Positions 38,161 to 51,100 of a stretch of 64,000 nucleotides of DNA are shown here, one piece after another (positions within the stretch are counted from its first letter, which is position 1; each line of letters opens with the position of its first letter). This DNA comes from Euwallacea fornicatus (taxonomy: Eukaryota; Arthropoda; Insecta; Coleoptera; Curculionidae). Under the pieces are notes generated by a model that saw only the letters and a list, made by a program, of their open reading frames with translations, had not been told where the DNA came from and did no database searches. Position numbers and translations under genes: made by a program. The DNA lies in NCBI RefSeq assembly GCF_040115645.1, contig NC_089549.1, positions 3,906,001 through 3,970,000 on the forward strand, written 5' to 3'.

Positions 38161-38650
38161 GTTTGCGAACAGTGGGTTAACCAAAAGGCGCAAGGCAGTC
38201 AAAGATCGAATATGATGATGTAAATTGAGAGATTCTGCTAGTGATATTTCAGAAATTGTGATTTCTAAACTGATTGAGACACGCAACTGCACTGAGCAGC
38301 ATTCAATAGAAGGATTTTCTCTGTTTGAAAAGCGAATTCTGTAGGCAATGGGTTGACTCAGAATTACCGGAGCTCAAAAAATTAGGATAGCGATAAAGTT
38401 ACATAAACTCAATAAGTAAGAAGATAGAAAAAATTCTGTAACTTCTAAAGTAATTCAATTGATTTGCAGGTGTGAGATTTTGCAAATTGAATATGGAGAT
38501 TTTTCGCTGTTGGTAATAAAATATTGGAGACAATGGGTTGACTCATATAATGAGGAAAATATAAAGAAGTGACGACTTGCAAAAATTAAACGAAAAAGTA
38601 TTATATGGGAAATTGTAACTACCAAACTGCTTGAAATACAAAACTAAGAA
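38161..38650. repeat. Decayed tandem repeat, about 180-bp units
   Basis: CAATGGGTTGACTCA occurs at 38346 and 38531, and a related CAGTGGGTTAACCA at 38170, giving spacings of 176 and 185. A second shared block (AAATTGTGATTTCTAAACTG, ATTCTGTAACTTCTAAAGTA, AAATTGTAACTACCAAACTG) recurs near 38251, 38429 and 38609 with matching spacing. A GATTTTTCGCTGTTGG/GATTTTCTCTGTTTGA block also repeats. Between two and three units are present. Confidence 0.6.
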
Positions 38651-41600
38651 TGTACGTAAGTACATATCGATGATTTCTAGAAACTACCTTTAAACCTTAT
38701 CTAATTATTCACGAATTTAAACGCTAATTAACTGCATATGGGCTAACTCTAAAGGGATAACCTGTTTGACCCAACTTCCGTTATATTTCCCATAATTAAA
38801 ACCGCTATCTGATTGACATTCACTCCCGAACAGGCCTTCCTGAACTCTAAAGTGCATATACGTATAACGAACATTTTTTGAATGAGCATTGGAAAGGAAA
38901 CAAACCCCTTGTAGATGTAGCTAAAGCATTACACATCACAATCACGTAATTAATTGAAGTTACCCAATCAAGGCTTTTTCCACAGGCGCAACGGTTTGCT
39001 CAAAGATCGTAAAGAAAAGGCCAAAAAAATTGCAAAAATAGTATCTGAAATCTCTTCAAGCATAATTGGTTGTAATTTGCAGATGCGTGCTGTAAATTGA
39101 CAGGATTTAATCAGTTTAACACTGGCATGCAGCTAATTATTTCGTTAAACTTTATTATGAAATCGCATGTGGTGAAATTAGCGACGGGCGGGTTGCTAAC
39201 GTTTCTTCCCTTTAATCCAAGATCCGACAGTTAAACTACCAAGAAGACTTCTTCGACTGACTACAAAGAGGAGCGGCCGATTCGAAATAAATTTCTTACA
39301 GTTTTCTTCAAAGCAAAATCCTTCATGTTTTTTACTCTTTTCCTATTTATATTAGGCTTAGCGCAATCGATTGGCCATAATACATCCTGATTAATTTCTG
39401 CCCATTTGAACATGTCATGTGTACCATTTAAGTTTAAATACTCGTAACATGAGGTGTAATTTCTCATTTGCAACCTGCACAATAAACACTTGATACGGGT
39501 AGGTGCGACTCGTATTATTAACAAGTCCTTCTTGTTTGATAAGCCCCACTTGGAAATAACTCTCGGTATTTATTATGGTAGCGCACTTTCGCCTGTGTAG
39601 TGGGTTCGCACTATATTATGAGTGGGAATAGTTCTTTCGTTATGAGTTTCAGATGACGTGTTTCTCCTGGGTATTTTAACAAACACAGAGATCAACTGGA
39701 AGGGAAAACGCAAGATTTTCATAAACTTGCAGCAGTGAAATTTGGGATTTACTTGTCAAGTAAGAGATGATATTGTTGACACGTCAAAAACATCAATTCA
39801 AACTTAATAAAAAAGTAGCCGGGATTATCTGGAATATTTTGTCTAATAGTCGTCGAACAAATTTAGCTCCATGAATACCACAGATTCTTCAAATTATTAA
39901 ATATTTCTAAAAAATGCTTGAATATCTCTTAATCCCCGCTGTGAAAAATATTATCATTTTCTTGGAACTAACGAAAAATTATATACATACAAATCCCAAA
40001 TTGATGCGGCCCTAAAATAAAGAAAATGTACCCCCTATTCTAAATGAAAATTTTCCGAGATATGTAGAAAATTGCGCCAAAGTGAAAAATTAACGTAGGT
40101 TCATGAGATCCCATTTTGTGGCAACCAAAATTTAGGACAATTTTGGAAATATTGTTGACGAGTATCTAGAAATGTCAGTTTGGCCACCACCTTGAAAAAT
40201 TAACCCACTTTCACATTTTGATAGCACAAATTAAACGAAATTTTGCCCTCTTACCCGTAAGAGCATTTATAAATATCTATCTAGGAAATTCTCTACCATC
40301 TCAAAGGAATATAGAGACACAAGAAAACGAAAAACAGAAGAACGTGTAAGCTTGAAACCTTCGTTGATTCACGTGAAATTTTTGTTAACTTAAAAATAAA
40401 CAAAAACTTAAAGATAATGACATATTTTCTCAGGCAACCTTTTCTCAAACACTGTATACTTTAAATCATCCGTGAATTCTCTGAATGCCTTTATAGGTCG
40501 ATGTGTTAGTTTTTCTTGTAAACGCTTGGTATGCATGAGAAAATATTTGCATTTCTTGCTCCCGCTCTATGACAAATTGTCCCTTGTCATGAACGGACAG
40601 AAAAAGCTGTTTTTTAGCATATTAGAAGAAAAAGGTTGCGCATATTTACAGCCAATAAAATAGCAAGATTTATTATGTTAATCATGATTTAACATGCCGT
40701 TCGCGATTGGCATTAATCAAATTTATTACTGGGGAGAAAATTTTTTAATGTCTAATTGCGTAATCACATCTTTGGCAACAACTTGTGGTAATTAAATCAT
40801 TCGAGAATTATCCAAGAGAAGATTGAAAAGTTATTTGCTCTTTATAGCAAACTCATAAAGCTATTGAACTCTATCGTGTAAAAATTTTTCAATTATATTA
40901 AGCAACGTGAAGAAGGATTGGCGAAGATTTTGTTAACATTACTGTAATCTATAATGAATTCTTCCCGGCCTATTGTTCTGTGGCATCTCACTAAACCACA
41001 AGACAGTTTGTATCAATTAAGATTGGAAATTGTTTCGTAATATTTGCTTTTACAGCTCTATATAATACCCGAGCACTCTAAATCTTCCGCCTATCTTCAC
41101 AATTATTTCAATTTAGCCGTCTACGAAGTTGTTTTAAATATAATACTAAATTCCTGGTCGCCATAGTCAAAAGTGCTCTTTAATTAAAATGTTGTGTAAA
41201 AAACATTCTTGTCTTATAGATTAAAAACCAAACTTCTGGTTGAAATGTTGATTGGTTTACGCCTAATTAAACGCGAGATTATTTCAACCCAATAATTTTG
41301 GTATTAAACTGTTTTCTCTTCATTCGGTTAATTGATAAATTTGCATTTTTTCCTCCTGAATATTATGATTAGTTAGTTAACCAACCAAAAGTGGGAAACT
41401 AATTATTTTGTCGCTTTTGACACTCCAATTTGTGATGAATTTTAATTGATTTTAATTGTATCTTTAATCCAAAATTTCATAAGTGCGAAATATACAGTAC
41501 TTGTAAAGAGTATCGCAACACGTTTGCGCCTGTCATAAACCTTATATTAAAAAAAAACGCTTAAAGATTTATCAATTCATTTGCAAAAAGGCATTTGATG

Positions 41601-44600
41601 CTTTAATTTGAATATTCAAATTTTTCACCCCTAACCAGCTACCTCTACCAACTTTTTATTTTCAAATGAAAAGCTATCTATTGCAATATAACAAGTGAAG
41701 GGTAAAACAGTATACTTAAAATTAAAATTGAATCTACAATTATCTTTAAAAATAAAATAAAGTAACTCACTATTACGTCAAACAAAATTGAGATTCCTAC
41801 AATAAACGCTCAAATCGGGCTCTAATAACAATTTGGTAGTGACTCAGTTGTAGCTGGACAGCAGTGAAAAATTTAAACATCGATAATAATATATTAAATT
41901 CCTTTTTTTCAATAAAATTATACGTGTTTAAACATTTGTAAAATTATATCTGGTTCATCAAAGTTATGAACATGTCGGAATACTTTTTATAAGCGCTGTT
42001 GGAAATTAAAAATCGAGTTTGACAAGCTCTAGAATTTGTCACTTCTAAAAACTAATTGGGTCATTATTAGAGTCAAAAAAAGAAATTATTCTAAAATCTC
42101 ATTGGCTAGGGGGTTTTTGCCAGTAAAACAGAACCTGGCTCCATTATTAACACCATCAGAAGATTCTATTAGAGCAAAAATAATCTTCCAGTTGCTTGTC
42201 AACATTTAACCAGTTTAACCAGTTTTAAAAGCATTGGAAACAGCTTAGGTATTTCGCATTGGATTTATTTGATTTCATGTATTTCTGTTTGAGTTCAGAT
42301 TCAGTTCATTATTTACCATTGGGTGTGTGTGTCTCAAAAGTTTTCACCTAGTTTCTTGCATAACTTTACATAGTTCACATTCTTGATTCATTTAATCTCA
42401 TTTTTAGAATAATTTTGGCTTTGTTTACTTCATGTCTCCCACTAATATGATGTTATTTTCCTCCTTTTTAACAGTTGCTCCAGGTTTCTCAAGAGTAATG
42501 AAAGACTGTGTTTAAAGTCATTTTCTTTCCAATTTGACCAGAAATAGCACTAACACATGAAACTTTCTTCTCTAAGGTAATTTATCAAATCACCAGATAT
42601 GCTGTTATTTACATAAACAAACTTATCACAGTTATCATTACAAAACGTATTATTTAATAAAGGATTTGTTAGATTCTTTGCTAATTATTACTAATCTGCT
42701 CCCTTCTTCATTATTTTTTTTTAGAGAGAAAGTCGTCATTAGTCAACTGAACTTATAAAATAGCTGTTAGATTGTCTATTAATGTTAACAGCCTTAAACT
42801 AAAACTATCTACAATAATTTTAGATTAACTAGATAGATTAAATTGATAGATTGAATCTACACTTGTAAATTTAACATACAATTGTACATTAACTCTAGGA
42901 TATCTGAAATATATCGAAATATCTAAAATTCCAACAATCAAAACGAAAAATTGTGAGAATTATTGTTGCCTTTCCATGTGTTTGTAATGCTTAAAATAAC
43001 ATTATTTTTATAAGAGAAAGAGTTCTACATTCTAATTTGTTGGATGTGATGGGATTGTGAAAGATGGATTTTATGAATACAAATGAGATGAGAAAATTTA
43101 ACAAATGATAATCTTAAAAAAGCCGAAAACCCAGGATTCAAGCATAATAACATGGTTCTTATTTATTCCATGCCTCTTTACTAATTTATAACTCATTAGA
43201 CTAATGCGGAATAGCAGTCTGCGACCATATTTCTACTAATACAATAAAATTCTTTGTTATTGGTAAATTACATCCACAAACGCAATCGTGAATAATTGAA
43301 ATATCTCAATAAAGGGTTCGGTTTAAATCGAATTTAATACATGCACAAGCTGTGTCTTTTGCCATTGTTGCTCTGTCGTTACGAAACTAGAAGATTAACG
43401 TATTTTTACGTCCACGACTTTAAAGGAATATTTTGCGTGCCAGGGTTTCAATTTCATTGTGTTCGATAATGTAATTTTGCCATGTTGTGCGTTTGTTACG
43501 AAATTGAGATTTGTATAATAATCGTATTACCTAAGCATCAAATGTAACTTAAAGAAGCTGCTGGGCGGATTGGTGGTCAACAGCTAATGAAACATTGTGA
43601 TAGTTCGATATTTCAGATTGTTATTGACGACAGACACGCACGCAGCGTACTTAATTTTATAATAATAATGCAGCCGTTCGATAATTAAAATTTATAAATT
43701 CAGCTTCACAAAAACTGGATAAGCATCTTAATTACAGGTTTTGAGACTCTCAAATCCGTGTCGTAAATTTAGCATGCGTAACGATTCGGTAAAACGATAT
43801 CACGTCTCAAAGGCAGTTTAAATTAATAATGGCCGATATTAACTAAGTACAGTTTATTTTTTCCGCAAAATCTCGTCATAACCGGGTATCATAAATTGCT
43901 TACTTAAAAGAAGCAAAATAAAAAAATCCCGAGGCATACAATCGCAGTTTTTGACGCGCTTTCCCTTATTGAACATGACAGTTTTAATCGTGGCGAATGA
44001 GTTTACCTTGCGCCTTGTAATTACCAACATGCATGGTCAAAACGAGCAGGTAAAGATGGTTACAATTCAGTGATTTTGCTATCTGACAAACAGTTAGAGA
44101 TGCCATCAGGACTTCCACTTCTTGGTTCGGCAGCTGAGACTTTTGCAGTGGCAAATCAGTTCGATAAAATACTTATGCTGTGTATGTATGTAGCAATTTC
44201 TACGTAATCTGTTTCAAGGAATCTGAAATATTTCTTAAGCCTCATCTTAAGGACGGATTTAATGCTGAGTGGATAATGGCAACACTAACAATGTATTATA
44301 AATGGTTTACGCTTTTCGGATACAATTTCATAATTTTCTCAAGGTTTCTTTTATTTCTAAAGGACTGTCATGAAATAATTGGATTTCTGGAAGATGAATA
44401 GCCCTAGTTAAACTTTATAATCATTATCAAATGAGCACTGCACATGAGTTATAAACCATCATCGAGAAATTTATATCTAAGCACAGAGCTATCAAAGAGT
44501 ACTAAATATTGATGCTAAGTTATCATCGAAAGTATAAATATTTGACTGAAAATTGAAGTTTACATTTTGTAGCCAAAAGAGTAGCTCAGTTCTATACTTA

Positions 44601-46894
44601 TGAAGAGGTTCAAATCTAACTATGGTTCAAATCATGTAACTTTTTATGCAAATCACAGGCTTCATATCGGCAGTGACGCCACATGTTTCCAAAATTAATA
44701 TGTAGCAGGAATTTGTCAGGTATTGATGCAAAACTATCAGTATTTAGCAGTATTTTTAACTAAAAGCGTACAAAGAGTTTCTTAAAAAGTCCCTAAAACT
44801 AGATTCAATTAATCATTTTTTGTACAATTAGTTTAAATTAAAAGGGTAAACGAGATGAGAAACAAAAACGAAACTCTTTTTTTTTGCTTAAAGTTTAGAA
44901 AATGTATGGATGTGAGTGGCCAACATTTTGAAAATTTACTTTAATGTGATTGTACTTTTCTTCTTATTATTTAAATATTGAGGTTGAGTTCGGTAAGTTT
45001 CCAAATAATTTAAATTAATTGAAACAAAAAAATGTAAAAATAAATGAACAAATAATACTTTTATGATGAGTATTTCGCATATCATAAAAATATATTTTTT
45101 ATAGCTCTTTAAGAATGGTGCCGCTTTAATATTTTGCTGTCAGCGCACTCATGGCATGTGCGTCATCAGAAAGAATACTTGTACGTACATATCTCGAGAG
45201 AACCGTAAGAGATATGCACTTTTCTTAACTATAACTTTTCTTTGTAAAAGGTTATAGTCTTTCCATGTTTACACAAAAAATTAAACTATGAGGTTTACTC
45301 AAAAAGTAATGGCTTTTCTCAATACGTCTACGCGTAGGTCGCGCCACCTATATGTTAGTTAAAAATATATTTTAGATAGATTTGTAGAACCCAAAAACCA
45401 TCTTGTGGAAAATTTCATCTCAAAACCTTACAAATGGAAAATTTATAGTTCTTACAATTTTTGTTTTCTTTTAATACACTGTATATCGCAAAGAAACACC
45501 TTTTATGTAAGACATGTTCAGCTTAGTAGCATTATTTTTCAATGCCGTTTCACGCCGTGCCACATTGTACTAACGTTTCTGGGACACCCCATATAAAGTA
45601 GGATTCTGTGAGGCAAAATATCATCATTGCCATGGACGAAAGATGATTATACTAATTCTCATTTAGAGACTCATTCACCAAATCATGAGACTTAACGGTA
45701 GACAGTGCTATTTTTGTTTTAAATTTTTGCCTCCGAGTTATAAAAATTTTCTCAAGAAAACCTAATGGTATTTAACAGCATAATTTTTCATGCAATGAAG
45801 TATCAAATCGTGATTGGGTCAGCTAAGCGTGTATGAAATAATAGCAATTACTGACCTGCAAATAAGTTGATGCTCAGGTTATGCTTTATAGTAATTACAC
45901 GGAAAACTGAACTGTTAAATTTAGACCGTGCAAGAAAAGTCCTTGAAAAGACTTGAAAGACCTATCGGGGATTTACTTGAAAGTATAATAGTAGTAATAA
46001 ACAATTTTTTTTAAATACTTTGAAGGGTTCAATAATCGCCATAACGAATTTTTGCATATTACTAAAGACAAAGGTTTCGAACAACTAATGAGTCATGTCA
46101 AAGTCTTATAACAAAACCCGAAGACTAATCCCCGTTTTTGTAACGTCATTCCCATATGACTGTCGCGACTTGGTGGCAATTAAGAGCAGGATTATTGCCA
46201 GTTGTCCACACTGGTTACTTTCAGTGCGGGTTCCTCTCGAACGATAAAAGGTACTTTTTAGAACGTTTCAATGTTTAATTCGTGAACATCAAAGCTCCAT
46301 TTCTAGAAGAGTTCGGATACGGTCGAACCTCTAGCGACAATGCTGCAATGCCGGCAGTGCCGTAGAGTCTTAATTAAATTGCCACCCATTAAGAAACAAT
46401 TAAAGAAACCATGATCTGATAATCTCGTTTAATTCCACTTAGCATCGGGCTAGATAAGGATCGCGAATCTCGCCGGAATCGTGTCGTAGGCCGTTCATCA
46501 AACCTCCCAACTTTCCGCCCGTTTGTTCCAGTTATGCGCCATCTATTGTTGTAATTTTTTTAATCGACTACAATCGAATCTATAGAGAGATAAATAATGC
46601 ATAGCGGCCGGCGCTATTTATAGGTTAGTCACAATAGCTGGCGTGGTGCATACTTCATTGTATCGGTACCGTCTAGAAAAAGTACCTCGACATGATCAGA
46701 GTGGTGCGGCGTCGTTTATTGCATCGCCAATTACTAAATTGCGAGTCGTTGTTATGAAATTTCTCCCTTTTGGGTGTTACAATTTAAGGTTGGTTCCATT
46801 TTTCAGCCCCCTTTACCATTCGAATGCATTTGCCTGTTGTTGCGCCGGAGAGTTAAGCATTGGAAAAATTCACTTTTCAATATGTTTTGTCCCG
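38651..46894. other. Long gene-free AT-rich stretch
   Basis: No transposase motif, TIR pair or convincing exon identified over about 8 kb. Isolated items are an element end, GGGACACCCCATATA, at 45581-45595 without a certain partner, and a GC-richer block at 46180-46620. Frames at 39261-39524, 40472-40663, 44180-44401 and 46643-46924 lack recognisable features. Confidence 0.4.
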
Positions 46895-48152
46895 TACAAG
46901 GTGTGCGGGTTTGGAGGGTTTTAACAGGAAAATCCCACTTTCCGCGTAGATAGGGAAAAAGTAATGTACAGGTCAAAAGCTCGATTTATGAGAGAATGTC
47001 AATGGCGAAAACTGTTTTTTGATATTACAGACTACGACGCTAGAGGGCGCTATTCAAATTTCGGCAATTTCCAAAATTCCCCATAACTTTTTTGTTTAGG
47101 GCAATATTGAAGTAAAACAAAAACATTCTTAAGACACTTTTTCGATGTGATTGCAGTGGCGCGCTTAGTTTTTTGCTACAGCATAACGTTTTGTCAAAAA
47201 CCGACATAACTTTTTTATTTTAAATGAAAATCACAGTCCGCTATGACTTCAAGAAAATGTCCCTTTTAAACCAGTTTTAACTATGTAAGTATGTCTATAG
47301 TTATCTTCAAAAATAACTAAAATATTAAACTTTTTGTCTTTATATTCAAGTTGATTTTGGTATCAGCTGTCCAAGTAACATTATTTATTTTCTTTGTTTT
47401 AATTTTTCCTTCAAAATTTTTAACGTTTAGCATTAATTTGGTGCCGATTTTTCAAGTAAAAATGATAGATAACTATAAAAAATATGACATGACAAAGTGT
47501 TTTATATTGTCAAACGAAAACTCACGAGCAGCCTGTGGGTTATACTTCCGTACCTATCCCGAGCGACATCAGCCAGACAGAAAACTGTTTAAGCAATTGA
47601 AAAATAATTTACAGAATTATGGAAGCATCAAAAAGTGTGAACCACAACATTACAATTGAAATGAATATAACGAAATTGAAGACCTAAGTGTAATTGGAAA
47701 AGTTTTAGAATATCCAAACATTTCGCCAATTTTTGAAAATAACTTTAGATATACTTATGTAGTTGAAAATGATATACAATGGACATTATTTTGAAGTCAC
47801 AATCGACTGTGATTTTCATTTAAAATAAAAATATTTTTCTGGTTTTTGACAATACGGTATGCTGCAGCAAAAAATTAAACACGCCACAGGAATCACATCC
47901 AAAAAGTGCCTTAAGAATGTTTTTGTTTTACTTCAATATTATCCTAAACAAAATAGTTATAAAAATTTTTTAAAATGGCCGAAATTCGAAAAACGCCCTC
48001 CAGTGCCGTGGACTGCACAGATATCGAAATACGATTTTTGATTATTAATATTTTCTCAAAAATCGAGCTCTTGACATGTATGTTAATTTTTCCGTATATA
48101 GTCGGGAAATAGGATTTTCCTATCAAAAAACTTCAAATCCGAACACCCTGTA
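46895..48152. mobile_element. 1.26-kb element with about 440-bp TIRs
   Basis: Left end TACAAGGTGTGCGG at 46895; right end CGAACACCCTGTA at 48140-48152. The arms 46895-47333 and about 47700-48152 align along their full length. Strong blocks: AAAGCTCGATTT, AATTTCGGC, TTTTGTTTAGG, AATATTGAAGTAAAACAAAA, CATTCTTAAG, GATGTGATT and TTTAAATGAAAATCACAG. Only a 370-bp core separates them, holding a helix-turn-helix remnant. About 70% of the unit is TIR. Confidence 0.9.
47351..47659 (+). pseudogene. DUF4817-like N-terminal HTH remnant of a transposase
   Basis: After an unrelated Leu/Phe-rich lead, residues about 40-95 read NYKKYDMTKCFILSNENSRA, then ACGLYFRTYPERHQPDRKLF and KQLKNNLQNYGSIKK. The pattern of an N-terminal helix, N-x-R-A-A, Y-x-x-x-(F/Y)PxR-xxP and NLxxYGS matches the helix-turn-helix domain (DUF4817) at the start of many insect transposases. 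The catalytic domain is absent and the frame ends soon after. The open frame carries a strand-specific conserved pattern, so it is a true relic and not a TIR artefact. In active relatives this domain is expected to bind the element ends. Confidence 0.75.
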
Positions 48153-51100
48153 AGTCACCTGTTTTCTCTGTGTCGTATGTGAGATATTTCCTCGTCTTTT
48201 TAGTTTTGTTTCAACTTTGATCCTGGTCCACTCTACGTGCACTTGAGAGGCGCTAAATCTCCCTGTTGATACGTCTTTGGTTTTCCACTTGAATGGGAAA
48301 ATTAGACAAGCCAGGCCGCGATTTTGTGACTAAAATGAGAACCCGGGGCTATTATTCATTTGCTTTGCCGACTACAAGATCTTTCCCTTCGCGAAATCGA
48401 GGATAATCGCTCCAAAAGAGGTATCTTAAGAATTCTCATGATACCTCGTTCACCGTGTTTAACAATATGTTTCCAGTCCTTCACTTCACTTTTATCGTCA
48501 CTCACTTCATCCTGACTATTGCCCACTAACCGATCCAAATCCTTCGAACCAACCTAATCGACTCATCATCATAAGTTATCAGTAGAACTTTTGCGAAAGA
48601 CGTCTTATCACTACACTTCTGCGGCATAGGGTCTATTTTATCTTTATAGTTCCTAAAATTACACCCTAAACTAATCAAAGATCAACAGAAATAACGTCTT
48701 ATTCACATTAGGTTCTTTGATAATAACGCAATGATATTTCTTTTATAAAAAAGGATTTTTGTTTTATGTAATCTTGAACTAACCAGTTGATTTTGTAGCC
48801 GAAGAGAAGATCATGTAGGCTTCACACAAAAATACGAATTTCTCTCTTAAAAAAACATTCATAAGTCTCAATTAAATGGACTATCATAGCGATAGGATAC
48901 AAAGCCGTACTTATTCTAATGGAGGCACATTATAATAATTTAGCATTATTTCGCACAGCTTGATGCTCAGCCCTCGCAGGTGCGGTCGTGTTTTCAATTT
49001 CTCATTTCTGATGTCTTTCGCAACTGCCGCCTAGAAATAGCCGTTCTCATGACTGCATTTTACGCCACCCTTGAAGATTTTCTTCTTGCAAACTGGATTA
49101 AAACATGAACAAACTCAGGCGATTATTAAAGGTTGTGCAACGTACCTTTTTCCTGAGGAATTTGAAGTGTCGTAGATTACTTTTCGGGTTTACCCTTGAT
49201 GTACCTATATCCGTAATTGAATGCACGACTCATATTATCATTAATCATTCCAATTACTCCGGACTATCCTCAGACATGTTGGCCTTGCTTCACCCTAAAT
49301 TCACCAGAAATGAAGCCATCCGAAACCGCAAGTCAAAAGTATAATTTAATTATTTATAACCCAAATACTATTGACGTTCCTGCACTATTTTAAGTCAATG
49401 TAATTTCTTGCAACATCTCTGCACCCAACCTTCCTATTAACAATAACTATGACAAAACCCAGATAAATTGTTAATGTTTATTGTTACTTTTGAATAATAC
49501 GGTTGAAAATTTATCGAAATCACATTTCATGTTATCGAAATTGCTAAAGCTGAAGTTATTAATTGTTAATGTCGTGCTAAAAAATAAACACGGAAAGATT
49601 TAGAAGAAACTGATGGTAATAATTCATAAAGATTACTGGCATGATTAACCAAGATGTTAATCAATTAGTCCCTTAACATTGACGGTCAATTTTTCACTAA
49701 AGGCGGCGCTGACCATTACGGGCAGCTGATTTTAACCGAGAAAGATCAATTACAAACAGAACAGAGTATCGAAGAAAGTTGAATTTTGATGCAGATGTTC
49801 AGATGAATTGAATTTCTAGTAAAAGTTTTGCATTTAACTGAGACAAATGTCAAATTTAATAGCTGCTAAAGAACCTCTTATTTGCATAATGTTGAAGCAT
49901 CGTTCAGAGGCTTGAACGGCCAACTTAAGCAGGCCTTCAAACCGGACTTCGTGTATGTCAATTATCACCAAAAAGCATGAAAGGGGAGCCGGTAATCTGA
50001 GGAAATTTGTACAAGTTAATCATGTCTCATGGCTGTATAAACTGAGTATATTATGTGTCCCAAATTTGAATATTTTACTTGCTGACACATTGGCCAACCG
50101 TCTACAAATATTTCTGTACTTTATTGATGATGTCCAACAATAAATTGGTTGCATATTTTTCTGTTACTACTCGCACTGATTATAAAACGGCTGACACGAA
50201 TTGAATTTTAGTACCGATATTTGAACAAATTTTGTTTTTTTTCCTTTTTTGTTTCAGAAGAAGAGCGTTTTCTTTTAATTTCAATTTTCATTAGTTCCTT
50301 TATACTCTTTAATGGCCTAAAGTCCGAAAAAAAGAAATAAATATTTATGTTAAATTGTTTTTCGACGTTTTTAATACATTTTACCTTCACATGGCCTTTC
50401 TTAATTCCCTTACCATCGATTACAGCTGTTTGTGATTTATTTTGACCAAAAATATTTAATGTACGCAAAAAATTAACAAACATAATTTTTTAAAAATTAT
50501 ATAAATATCTCCCTGCTGCTCAATTAATTCTATTGCTTTTTTACTACAAATTACCTATCAACTACCTATTTGTTTTACCCATATGTAGAGCAAGACACAT
50601 TTAAAAAGTCGACTTTATTTCATTCCTTTTTAAATATGTTAGATCAGCTTATTCCGAGAACATTAATAGACTTATTGCCTTTTAAACTCAAAAAAGAACA
50701 TACATTTTTGCTTAAATTTTCAACTGCATATTGGCTTTTTACAACCTCAATTGACACTCGAAATGTTGGATTTTTGTTAAACATTTCGAATTTTTAATTT
50801 TGCGTGCTCTGAATTAGAATCAGAGGACAAATATACAATTTTTCTACTATAAACATTCTGTATCACGAACTAAAAACGAATAGATGTTGTGATGTTACAT
50901 ATTATCATTAATTCACGCATCATCGTTAATAAAACCTTTCAAGCAATAATTCAAAAATCAACAAGTTGAATCTATCATTAATCAATTCGTAACATCATGT
51001 ATAATTCTTGATAAATTCACAAGTTTAAAAAAAAATGAATAACTAATAACTTTTAAAAAAACATTAACCTTTCGAACATGAAGTGAGTGTTATTACATAA

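Noticed and set aside
45230..45600. Complete TIR element ending at GGGACACCCCATATA
   Set aside because: Only the right terminus is clear; no inverted partner was found to the left.
47859..48126. Plus- and minus-strand 60-codon frames
   Set aside because: Both lie inside the right TIR arm of the 46.9-kb element; the repeat explains them.
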